Shown here piece by piece: positions 1 to 12,800 of a DNA stretch of 64,000 nucleotides (position 1 is the stretch's first letter; every line of letters starts with the position of its first letter). The DNA comes from Sisyra terminalis. Lineage: Eukaryota; Arthropoda; Insecta; Neuroptera; Sisyridae. The position numbers and the translations under genes are program-made. Location of the stretch: contig OY292274.1 in assembly GCA_958496175.1 (NCBI GenBank), positions 61,700,630 through 61,764,629 on the forward strand, in the 5' to 3' direction. Under the pieces are notes generated by a model. The model was given only the letters and a program-made list of their open reading frames with translations, did not search any database and was not told the origin of the DNA.

Positions 1-1449
1 TGTATAGGCTGACGCTCATCGGTACTAAGTTGCCACTTGTTGTTTTTCGATACTATAAATATTGAGCTATTAAGTAGACTGCTAAACTAAAAAGAAAATT
101 CTTGTCTCCGTATGTAACCTTAGATGTGCACAAAATGGATCCCTAGTTGATCTCATTCTTCACCTCTGTAAATAGTGACATATAATAAAATATATTTCAA
201 AGTGACCTGAATATATTAAAGATTCTAAGGGTTCGAAATAGGAAGTAATAATATGATCAATGTCAATGATATGATCCTGTGCATTTTGTGCTTGTTTATT
301 CAACGATTGAATGATTTTTTTCTGTATATTTCTATTGGATGTTTTAGTTTATACGGCTTATTACTATTGAACTCTTACGAAATTTCTTTAACTTTTCTTT
401 TGGTATGTAATTTGATGAACATATTACTACTAAATATTAAGTGATTGATTAAGTAATTAATAAATTTACTGAACTACACAATTAAATGGACCTTGATGGA
501 ATTAGAAAAAAAAAATCATCAAAGGATTCATATAATTTTTTTTCCTGACATTGCAAGTGATCGACATTTGAGGCAACCTTGATTAAAAACAAGGGAATCG
601 AAGGAGGTACTATTAAACGTAGTACCACGTAGTACACTGATAGGCAATATATTACATATATTTATTTATAGCCGAAACATAAATGAAAGTATAGATTATT
701 ATTGTGGTACTAGCTGACCCGGCAAACTTCGTACTGCCTAACAGACAATTAGCGTAGTGTTTTATGAATGAATATTATAACTATACTTGGTTTAAATTTT
801 TAATAATAAAATGAATAAAATTAAGTTCAATACTTCATTAGAATAGTAAGTATATAAAAGAAAAACAAAAAAAAAATATTTTAATTGCAAGTCAGCCAAC
901 ACATTTCGTCGGCCTAAAGTGTTAAGCCGCTAAGTCCTTCTTAACAGTTTTTTTCAGGGAAAGGAAGAAAAGTGAATATAAGCTACATAAGTTACTACAT
1001 AAAGCAGGTTTCAAATTCATGTTATATATTGAGAAATTTCTATATTCAAAGTGATTAATTAGTTTGTCATTCGATAGAAATTTTTATTCCTTCCTATTGG
1101 GACAAAAAAACAAAAATTTTTAAAAGTGGACTTAGTAGATTGAGGCTTTAGGCCGACGATTTGCTTTATTGAAACCATATATTTGGGTTCATGTGTTACC
1201 CTCGGATTGATTCTCTCCATTGAAGCACCTTGCCATTACATTGACATACAAAGTTTGTTATCTTCAATACATAAAACAAAGTAGGGGTAATTAAATCAAT
1301 AAGAGCTAAAAAAATGGCTGGACCGATTTTGATGATATATGATTAGTTAGATTCGTCTTTGCTCCGAATAGCAAAAGAATCGCTCCGAATATAATAACTG
1401 TCAACATACCTTAACAATTCACGGAAAAAAATTAATAAAATGAGTTTTT
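1..1449. other. AT-rich intronic sequence, no gene seen
   Basis: Left part of gene A intron 27. It contains short stretches common in arthropod interspersed repeats (a GCTGACCCGGCAAACTTCG motif at 711-729 and TGGCTGGACCGATTTTGATG near 1315), but no intact element or exon. The gene A counterpart of B exon 29 is not here. Confidence 0.5.
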
Positions 1450-2242
1450 TTTTTATAAATTAGACTTGGCATTTTCCGCTATAATGAAATGAAATGGAAC
1501 TCACATCTCGATGAATTGACAAAAAAAAAGAGGTACTTTTCATTCATATTTTTTAAAATGAGCAAATGCTCAAGTCCTTCGGTATTAAAAACTAATTATC
1601 ATGGGTTATTTGTAAGTATAATCAATTATGGCATAATTGCATGGGATGGGGCAAATGAAAATAGTTTCAGGCCTTTGACTATTATCCAAAATCGCTTTAT
1701 TAATTATTTCATTTCACGCAGTATTGTTGATATACACCTTGGTATCAGGGAATCATTTATCATCAATGCTTTAACATACTACCATAGTGAATGTAAAGAA
1801 CAATATAATAATAAGAATAAACAAACTAGATCTAATTTGTTAACGCTGCCAAAAACTAAGAAAACTATAATTAGTTACCTACAATACTAAAATAAGTTAA
1901 ACGATTATATGTTAACTATAATAAGTTAAAAAATAAGTTACCCAACCATCTCAAAATACTTAAATTTAAACGAAAGAAATTGAGGAAAATATTAATAAGC
2001 ACAATGGGTACCTTTAGTGACCAGTCACTAACATAATTTTTAAATTTCAATTAAAATTGTATTTATTTATTCTATTGGTAGTTCTATTTTAACTTGGTAA
2101 TTTTTAATTTTGTTGCTCTGATTTAAATATATGGAATTGTACATTGCATTACATCACAATTGTAATATTCCAGCTTTATGTACAGATGCTTTGCATCTCT
2201 GTAGAATGTAAACTGGAAGTAAAATAAATAAAATAAATATGT
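1450..2242 (+). mobile_element. 5'-truncated LINE: reverse-transcriptase C-terminus plus 3' tail
   Basis: Codons 1489-1890 read like the end of a non-LTR reverse transcriptase ORF: HLDELTKKK, then YHGLFVSIINYGIIAWDGA and a tail of IQNRFI. It is followed by a 3' UTR with a run of AAATAAA-type repeats at 2221-2242. The same 3' tail recurs at 39040-39336. It lies in intron 27 of gene A in the antisense orientation. It is degenerate and not an active copy. Confidence 0.7.
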
Positions 2243-2698
2243 TTGTATTTTTTAACTGTCGCTTTTTCGTTTCATAAAAATTCAAATCACAACGAAGCTA
2301 AAGAAATTTTCACTTCAAAAAAAAAAAAATCAAAATTACAATTTTTCAATGAGTAAACTGTTTTGTGTTTTCAAAGTTTTCGTGTTTTTTGGCGCTCCAG
2401 ACACTCCTTTAATAAATATTCTTTTGTAAATACTCATACTTTTATTTCTTAAAATGTATAAGAAGAACAGCATATGATACCCCAGTTATATCCGCTAATA
2501 TGGGCACTACAATTGTCTTCTACAATACTAAGTATGATGTACTAGGTATAAATTACGTTGGTTTCTTTAAATTTAAACTTTAAATGATTCTTAGAAAATT
2601 TTATTCTTAAAAATCGATTTTTGCAAAGGAAAAATCAATTCTGGAGTAAAACTTGAATAAATTTTGTGTTGATTATTTTTAAATCAAAAAAGCCTTAC

Positions 2699-3859
2699 TA
2701 TGAATTGGAAAAGTCTCGGTTTGTTCGCCAGTTTGATATCGGAATGCTACAGCGACTTTCGGATGATAACCGTATGTTTTATTCATACTGCTCCAACGTG
2801 GATTGTACGACTCCGTATCACGAATACTTGCAGAAAATTTTTTTTGACACGGAAACATGTCCCGTATGAAATTATCAGGAATCACACATTCTGATTGTCG
2901 TTCCGAGATTCTATGTTGGCGTATCCTGTAATAAAAAGAAATCAACATTTTTTACCAAGTTCGCTAGTGTTTTACTTAGGATTTGATAATACATTCGGAA
3001 TAAAAGAATACCTGTACGAATACTTGCGCTGTAAGTGATAGAAAAGAGAACTATGATCTATACTTCATGAGTGAAACATTGAGGTTTATTTCATTATCAA
3101 TGATATTTTTGAGCAAGTTCCTAGTTTGTTTGGTTAAAAGTTAAGTGGGTATGGGGATCTTTGATTACAGCGCTAGTGCTTATGGTGATGGTTATCGCGG
3201 TGTAATAATGAAAGCTCATTTTGTAGAAAAAAAAATCCAGTTTCATATTAACATATATAGTGAACTTAGTTTACTTAACGTCTAATGATTTTTCCGTGAC
3301 TACTAACTGAACCAAAAATTGAATCTTAATATCAGAAAAGGATCAAATATAATAAACTTCCATACAGTGAAACAATTGTGTCAGACAACTATTCTTAAGA
3401 GATATCCCTTCGATTTATTGTTAGCAAATTTATTATATTTAAGGTTAAAGTAGGATAAAGTAGAATTTCAATTGAAATTTTCTTACCTTATAACTCCTAT
3501 AAGCTTTGAATTAGCCATCGATAACCAACTTGGAGGCTGCCAGAACGTATTCAATAAAACTGTATAGTTGATATAATCGAAAACCCTTAAAAATTAGCGA
3601 TCAAAAGCAATAAATTATATAAAAAAAAAAAATATGGAAAAAATTACTCTTGAAAACTGGAAATATTTTCCAGCGGTTGTGTGTTTGTAAATCTTGCTTC
3701 AACAAAGATACGATTCATAATGTCCGAATTGTAAAAAGCCATCGAATCTCGGTATCGAACCATAATTAAAATTAAGAATAAAATAAAGAATAAATACATC
3801 AGAAAGTCTTTAAATAAAGCGGAATATAAATTATAACTTCTTTCTCTTTCTCGAAAAGT
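2699..3859 (-). CDS. Gene A exons 25-27: channel S1 and start of the TOP (polycystin) domain
   Basis: Exons 3648-3859, 3487-3585 and 2699-2925 (212, 99 and 227 nt, all identical to B). The first has the S1 helix (YLFFILFLILIMV) and ends NISSFQE. The short middle exon encodes FDYINYTVLL and SKLIGVIR. The third opens with IRQHRISE, matching the LLG..RIRQLR signature of polycystin channels, then a CVIP cysteine. The first two exons were located by homology to B. The remaining channel exons must lie left of position 1 or be missing; I saw no counterpart of B exon 29 in 1-2698. Confidence 0.83.
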
Positions 3860-6800
3860 CTAAAAAATACGAAAAGTGATAGTAGGACCAAGTTTGCATA
3901 AGGCTAATCAGTAGAGTGGCCCAAAAAAAAAAGTTTTTTGCCTATTATCTTAAACGCTTTTCTTAGGCATAAAAAAATTCCCTGCCAAAGCGCAGGTTGA
4001 TATCTTGATTCTCCACGAAGCTCAATGAATGTCTATTTTCCCATTTAAATAACACGTAAAAAAATTTTTTTAAAGTTTTTATTTGGTAAAACTACGAAAA
4101 AAAATTTTTTTTTAAATTTTTCATCAAGTGTTCTTGTAGGAAATTTAATTCTCTACAAAAAAATATTGAGGTAGTTTTTTCGTAATTCTAACGGGTAAAA
4201 AGTTATTAAGCTTTAAAACTCGCTACTTAGCAAATTTGAAAGAAGATAGTTTCCAAGTAATTTTTTGAAGGAATGGACAATATTACAAGATAATTTAATA
4301 AATTTTCATGGATTTGAAATAATTCTCAACTTTTGGTGATTGCATGTATTTATTTCAAAATTTATCAAACTCTACACAATTTATAATATAATTAACAAAT
4401 GTTTTTTGGTGAAGTACAAACTGTGAATTATGAATGATTGTTTTTATTACAACTTGGATAACTTTTTCCCCATTAGAGTTACGAAAAAATTACTAGAGTA
4501 CTTTTTTGTAGAGAATTCAATTTCCTATAAGAGTAATTAATCCAAATTAAAAAAAAATCTTAGTTTTACCGGATAAAAGCGTAATTTTTTTTTTATATGT
4601 TATTTAAATGGGAAAATAAAAAATTTATTGAGCTTCATGAAGAATTGAGATATCAAGCTGCGCTTTTGACGATTTTTTTTTATACCTAAGAGAAGCTTTT
4701 GAGACAATAGCACTTGAAAAAAATATATATTTTTTGGACCATTCTACTAATCAGGTATAAACAAGAGCATGTTAATTATACAGTGCCAACTTTCCAATAT
4801 TCAAAAAAAATCAACGAAAAGTAAAAAAGAAAATAGAAGATCCCAAGAAAAAAGATGGATTGAGGGATAGATGATGTTGGTGGGAATAATTCATTCACAC
4901 GGGAAACATATTTTTCCACTTCTCTTATTTTATTTTTGAATAGTCAAGAGGTAACACTATAGTTACTATGTTATTTCTTATTAAATTTATATTTTACATA
5001 ATTAGTAAAGAATCTAGACAGTTTTTTGTCAAAACAAAAGAATTCATTTTAGATACCTAGATCCCGTAAAAGTGAAACAAACATTACCCGTATAAGATGT
5101 GTTCTCATTGGCCAAAACATATCTTTCTTCAGTAGCACTTGTTTGTTGGAATTGTTTGCCAGGGGAATGTCAAATTCACATTCCGTATCAACGATTTGAT
5201 TACAAAACCGTTGCGTATGTGGATTCTGAAAACATAGGAAAAGTAAAATTATCATGATAATATGATTTTCCGCAATATTTTACAAAGTAAATTCCACGCC
5301 AAATTATGCCTCGAACAATTATGTGAATCGTTTCCACAAAAATGAAATCGATTAGAAAAGCGACAATCAATGAATATAAAGCCATTTGACTTTTGCGTGT
5401 TCCAAACGACGGGCCAATCCATATCACAATTGAATACGTGAGAACGATCAAGCCTGCAATTACTCCCCTTAAAGAAAATTAAAGTTTGAAAAATTGAAAG
5501 GATTTTCGAGATTCTTGAATTCTAAATTAAAATTATGTGTACACGTCTACAATTTTCCCGGAATAGTTTAATAAATAATACTCATAAAATACTCATTTTG
5601 AAAATATGAGATACAAGCGCTCATATATACTTTCTTATAATTGAAGGAAAATTCTTCATACTAACCACATAACATGTCGTGCTATAAATGGGAAGAAATA
5701 AACGGGAAGCGGAATCGTCGGATCTATTCCCGAAAAGTCATAATAGTAGTAATTGAATTCTGGATCCACTTCAGAGTTTCTGAAATAAAAAATTACCATT
5801 TCTAATGTACATAAAATTTAAACTACTTTTTTTTTGTTAATGATTTTATCACTAGTTCAACATTAATTACACCGGCACACAAAAAAAAGTGCTCTGTACT
5901 TTTGACCGGACCTACATAAATGTACGTATTTTGACCACCTGAACACGAATCCGGGGTCGGTTTGACCCGTACACCCTCAAAAAAACGGCTTATGGTCTAC
6001 ATAAACTTCGAATTTGTATTCAGCGGATCGAAAAACATGAAAATCATGCTCGGTTTAGTTCAAAAAAATTTTCATGTCCCCAAAACTGCCGATTTTAACC
6101 ATTTTTTTCGGTTTTTTAAAGTTTTCTCGAATTTTTGAGGGTGTACGGGTCAAACCGACCCTGGATTCGTGTTCAGGGGGTCAAAATACGTAGATTTATG
6201 TAGGTCCAGTCAAAAGTACAGAGCACTTTTTTTTTTAAACTTTTGAACCGCGCTTGATACAAGTAAAATAGTTATTGACAAAATGAAAGCTGAGAACATT
6301 TCCTTCAAAAAAGCTCGTTTAATAATTTCCTGTTGGTATACGACATAGGAAATGAGGTGCAAATGAAGGTTGAAAATATACAAAAATTAACTTTTTTAAA
6401 AATGATTGCCGCATATCTGGCGCATATTTTACCCTTTTTAGTGCATATTTGTATGCATATTTTGGCATTTTGATAGCGCATATACTCCGATGTCTACTAA
6501 TAACATTTTGAAAATTAAATAATTTAGTGGTAATTTTTTCATTTCTAATATGTACATATCGATGGTGTCGATGGTACACATGTAGTAAGTGCATGAAAAT
6601 TGCAATCAATAAAACAGAAAATTCTCGAAATAGGGAAAGTATAAAGAAGACAGGAAAATTTTTGCACCCAAAAGTCTGGATCATATGTCATTTTGAAATG
6701 TTTTATTTTTTCTTTCTTTGTCCAGCTGTGCTACGGTTTCCTGTTTTATTTTTTTCAAAGGAAGGAATTCCTTTTTCAATTTATTTGAAAAGAAAGCAAA

Positions 6801-9800
6801 TTTGAAGGTCACAAAAGCAACGGAAGTATTTAAGGAAAAAAAATCTTTGGAATGCATTTGCAAAAATGGAATATTTTGCATCCTAAAAACGTATAACGGA
6901 AGGATATGGATTAAAAACAAGTGTCTCAACAAATTTTGATGCAATACTTATTTGACAAAAGACTAAAGTGGTTGCATTTTTACCTCCTACCACAAATGCA
7001 GTCGATCAACATTGATACACGAAATTTAATGACTGTCGGATGATTTACCACCAGAAAATCCTCGAGAGCCTTACTTTCTTTTCTACTAAAGAAGAGTAAT
7101 AACGATTTTTAAAATTAATAAGAATTTTCTCAGAAATTTTCCGTCGAGTTCTGATTTTTGGTAATATCATAATAGAATACTATTTATTAGAATGGGCCAA
7201 AACAATCGACTATTTTTTTTTTTTTTGAAAAGCATATCGAAAATATTGTTCAAGGTGACAAAAAAAAAATGATCGGGAAGGTTTGAGCCGTTAATATTAA
7301 TATTAAGAGGTCTAACATCCTTAATTTAGATTTTTTATTTGTGCTTTCATTTTTGTGTCAATGCTATCAAACTATCAAGGCAAAAATTTTCATCAGCACA
7401 TATATTTATAGAAAATTAAATTTCCTACAAAAAACGTCTTGTTGAAAATTTTTGCCTGATACGCCGTTTCCGAATAATCAAGCTTTAAACATTGATATAA
7501 TTTTTAGATTTATCTTCTTTATTTTGGAATTTTGTAACTACCGAACAAATAAATATATAGAAATAAACAATATAGATTCTTAAAGGGAATTTAATAATCT
7601 ACAAAAAAGGTATCTTAACGTTTTTACATAAAATCACTCTTTCAAAATTGATTCAACAACGAAAAAAACAATAATTTAATTTTTCTTTCAACTTTACAAA
7701 ATTCCAAAATAAAGAAGATAAATTTAAAAATTATATCAATGTTTAAAGCTTGATTATTCGGAAACGGCGTGTCTGGGAAAAAATTTCAAAGAGACGTTTT
7801 TTGTAGGGAATTTAATTTTCTATAAATATATGCGCAGATAATTTTTTTTACTTTGATAGTTTGACAGCATTGACGCAAAAATAAAAGCAGAAGTAATAAA
7901 TCAAAATTAATGATGATATACTTCTTAATATTAAGGGCCCAAACCTTCCCAATATTTTTTTTTTTTTGTCACCTTGAACAATATTTTCGATATACTTTTC
8001 AAAAAAAAAAAAATAGTATATTTTTTTGGAACAGTCTATTAAAGATGAGTTTTTCAAGTTGATTAAAGATATTAAAATACGTGGGTCTTCCTGCGGATGT
8101 AACTATTGAAAAATAGGAAGTTTAAAAAAAATGCATTTATCGCCTATTATTTTTAATTCCAAAAATAATAAAAAGGTATAAAATTAATGAAATTGTAGTA
8201 CAAATTATCACTGTCAAAGATCTATTTGGGTTCTGAGGCGAAAACTGATACATTTGTCAATAAATCAAAATTTTCATTATATGTAGTGTGCGGAGAGTTC
8301 ATGCGCAATCTGGTCTCATGCAAGAAGACACTAGCACTTTCGACATTTTACAATAGCAATTTCTGGCCAAACTATTGCATTTACGGAAAATTTTCAAGGA
8401 ATCTTTTTTGTAGGAAATTTCCTCAGCTATTATTTTAATAATAACTACTTTGTATCTGGTACGGTTCAAAAGTTATAATGAAGATTTTTTTTTTTAAATT
8501 AGCAATCAGTTAGTGCAAACTATGAGCTAAAGTGTTGTCTTGCCTGGAGCTCTTGAGCTCCAAATGGCTTGATGAAGAGGTTCCCAGTGGAACATCTTCC
8601 TGCTACTTTGATGTGAGCTCATATGGAGTTCTTTTGGATAATTAAGTGCTCATGCTTGAACAACTATACTATAAATATTTATCATAACAATCAACTTTGA
8701 ATATGTGATATCATCAAAAAATAAATAGTACCAACAAATTGGCGTCTCTGTTAAAAATTTGGTTCTGCTTAAAAAAAATTCTGTTGACACCTCTGGCTGG
8801 ATTACTTACTTCAATATATACATTATAGGATAAACAACAATAATGGCAAGAAGAAGACTAATGATTCCAACCGTGATTATTCTATTAATATGAATGTGTC
8901 CCTCATCATATACAGCATCTCGTTGAATTTGCGGAATTCCATACATAAATAAGCTGAATAGGAAGCTTAAGTTTAAAAGTAGATAAGCCATTAACACTTT
9001 GTATTTTCGACTGAAGGCATGACAATGTTCTCTAAAAATAAGAAAAAGCACATATGTATGATAATAAAAACGCTATTGCCAAAAAAAAAAGACATCAGAA
9101 CCTAAAAAACATTCCAAACCAAATATGATGAATATAAAAGTCATCGATCTGAAATATTCGATCAAGCAGGGTTGGAGTTCTCAATTTGGTCTGATAAAGA
9201 ATTCGATGCACCCTCTCGTCGCCCCTGATCAATGAAAACCACTTACGAACCATAAACACCCATTCCACCATTGCCTTATAGTCTCGTACAATAATTTTTT
9301 CGCAAAACCTAATGATTTTCCGGGAGAAAAAAATTAAGTAAATATTAGCCATACAAAAATTTGTGACAAACCAGTCGGGACTGGAACCTCTATTATCGCT
9401 CCATACTTCTATAGCGCGTATCCTACCCAAAGCACTGTATGTGGTAAGTGCGAAAAAATCGATTCCCAATCGAACTAAAGTTCTTTCGTCTCGAACCCCG
9501 ACCAGCACATGTCGCTACGCAAAGACCAATATTTAGTTCAAACTTTTTATATAAAATTAATTCTTTTTATTTATACTTTACTGTTAGCCCTCGACCCAAA
9601 TATTTTTATACCAATATGCGAAGTTGTTTGTGATGGATTATTGGCACCAGTTACCACTACAATTATGTACATATATTGTTCAGTCATCCTATTATCCACC
9701 AAAAACAATGCTTTTTTCTAAAATTAAAAAAAAAATGATTTTGAGATAAATTTGTGAAAAATGAAGCATTTCAGTGCAGTTCAAGTAATTATATCTTTCC

Positions 9801-12800
9801 AGCTTAACTATTAAACATTTATTTAGATATGATCTACCGTACTGAAGTGCTATTTATGGATTAAATACAAGAACCTTCAAAAGAAACAAGACAGGAACTA
9901 TCTAGGGAGCTTTGAAGTGTACTGGGAAAAGAATTTAGTTAAGATTAAACGAAGAACCGAGTTTCGCTTAGAGTCATTTATACAAAAGTAAACTATAAAC
10001 ATAAATTTTCTCAAAAGCTCAAACAAACAAATTTTTGACGTTTTGTCCAGATACGTATTTCGATTTCTCTTACACTAAAATATCTGCTGAAAAAACTTAA
10101 CGTCATCATTGACGTGGCGCTAAAGATGTGGGATAAACATAATATGGATGATCACTATTGTTAAATGTTCCTCATTATTATTATAAGATTTTAATGCTTA
10201 CTTTGGTTTCATCGTTTTTATCAAGAACCCCCGCAAAGATAAATAATATGGTGAAAATAAAAAGCAAAATCAGCAGCAAAAATACAGTCAACAAAGTTGG
10301 ATTTCGTCGATAATCAATATGCACCGGGAGCCATCCATAAAGCTTTTGCGGTAGGGCCAAGTATGATCCGGTGAAAATACTTCTGTCGTTTGTTACTCTG
10401 CAATTACAATCCATATTGTTGGTGCCCAGATCTATGTGTGCGTTCTGGAACATTGAAAAAAAGAAAATTACCAAAATGGTTAGTATAAATTTCTATAGAA
10501 GCTGTCCAAGAACGGCTCAATCCAAATTGCCTAATGATCTAGCCGATTGAGGATTTGAAAAGTGCAGTTGCATCTGATGAAGGATTCTTATCTTGTTTTT
10601 AATGTTTTTAATCTAAAATAACCATACATGTGATCTCACACCCCTAGCCCCTATAAAGAAAATAATGGGGGTGGCAATCCTTTACATAATTCATGAATAT
10701 CTATCAATAAATTGATTGTAATATTTTTTTTAATTTCCTCAATCTTAATAAGAATGTTTTATTAATAGATTCACTCGGTTAATAGTCCGGTCAATTTAGA
10801 CATTCGAGGTTACATAAATTCCCAACAAGCTGAAAATCAGTAAGATTGTTTAAAATATGAATTAAAAATAAAATTTGAAAGTTCCCCATCTTTCCCCTGT
10901 ATAGAAAAAAAATTATTCAAGGTCAAAGGTCAAAAAAATGAGTTTTTCACGATTTTCAGCGAAATGATAAGCTTTATCATAAAATACTTTAATCAAAAAA
11001 TGTATATAATATAATTATATACAAAAAATATATCAATACTTTTTTTCCTACGAGCCACCGTTTTTGAGATATAACGATTCAAAAAGTTGTAAAAGTTGGA
11101 ATCGTCATAATATGCATGAGTACGCCACGTATATGCATCTCTATAGTTGTAATATATGTTAAAATATTTTTCTAACCATGAGACAACATCCCCTGTTTCC
11201 TCTTCAATTGTATGCGTGGCTAGAGTCTTATACCTGCTATAATAAATCTTCTTAAAACCAGGAAAAGCTCAACATCAATCGGAAATATATTCATCAAAAA
11301 GTTTATCTACTTTGATCCTTGAATAAATTTTTTTCCATACAGGGGAAAAATGGGGAACTTTCAAATTTTATTTTTAATCATATTTTAAACAATCTTACTG
11401 ATTTTCAACTTGGTGGGAATTTATGTAGCTTTACCATTTTTTTTTGGTCTAATTTGATCGGACTATAATGTTCATTGAAGTAAATAAATTTATAATAAAC
11501 TGTAGAAAACAGAAAGTATTTTTTCTGCGGTTGGTTTTTCTTACGAGCCTCTAAAGTGACCTAAGTGACCCCATACAAAAATATATCTTATTTGTTGATT
11601 AGTTTACTACTTTCTTCAATATTTGAGATTTTTTTTAGCTAACATAAATTATGCTCAAATGTAACCTTTTTTTTTTTAAAATTTAAGGATTCACTTTTTT
11701 CATTGTGGTGTTTGTAAAGGCGGATTGAGGTCCAATGTCACCTTAGTCTCTATTCGATATGCCACCCTTGTTAATTCATAACAAGGTGGTTATTAAGATT
11801 CAAGTATTTAAACTAAGTATTAATTGTTATAACTTTAAAGAAAACTTCGTAAATAAATAAAATTTTTCAAGCAGCTCTTTTCCAACTATTACTTTTAATA
11901 TTAATTTCTTCTTCCTAGTTTCATAATCCATTTTTTGCCCTAATCGTGATTCTATAGATCAGCGGTTTCTAACCTTTTTTCAGCCGCGGACCCTCAAGAA
12001 AATCAAGCATAATGCCAAGGACCCCTGAGTGAAAAAAAAAATAAAAATTATATTTTAGTATTCCTTCATTAAATTAAAAAACGAAAAACAAACTTTTTCA
12101 AATGGGACCGCGGACCCCTGGGGGTCCGCGGACCACAGGTTAGGAAACAATGTTATATATAATAATGAGGGAGCATTAGATCTATCTAGGCTCATTTTTG
12201 CACGTTAATAATTTTTCACCCTTTTCAAAGAGGAAGAAGATATTTCCCCTGAACAATTTGTCGCTACACATCACAAAGATTCCGTGATTGCAATATATTC
12301 CGTATATTTTGTGCATAGCGAATATCTTCAGTATTTTGTAATGAATCTTTAAGTAGATAATGTAGTCAAGGTCTCTTCTAAATTGCCAGTAACCTACATT
12401 GCTTTAGATAACTATGACCTACTTAAAACAGGTAACAGGTACACATAAGCTTAAAGCTCAGACTTACCCTACTTAATCTCATACATTTGGTTTATGAGAA
12501 AATAAGTAAGGTCTGGGGGTCCTGGGGGTCCTGGGATCTCGGTCTTTTTCTGGAGATGTTTCATATATTAATCGCAAAATTAACTCATATCAATTTTTGA
12601 ATTTTTATTTTTAGAGTTCGTAAATTTTTTCGCCTTTAAGATTTTGGAATTCCAAAACCTTTACCACCCCTAAAGTCATGCCATCCTAGTCCCAAATCTG
12701 ACGGGCTTATGCGTAAGTCTATCACGGGAGCGTATTTGTAATAAATTATGCACATTTTTCCGTTTAAAATAATCTTTCATCAATGATGTCCATTTTCTAC

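Noticed and set aside
2700..2894. Plus-strand frame MNWKSLGLFASLISE...
   Set aside because: Antisense shadow of gene A exon 27, whose identity is fixed by homology with gene B exon 28.
6319..6944. Overlapping plus and minus open frames of 73-121 codons
   Set aside because: They lie in gene A intron 21 in A/T-runs, overlap on both strands, have no domain, and do not match the paralogue.
7848..8057. Open frame with YYFFFFEKYIENIVQGDKK
   Set aside because: It is the arm of fold-back element FB2. The same frame recurs at 17527-17736 inside FB4 with A-run length changes, as expected for non-coding repeats.
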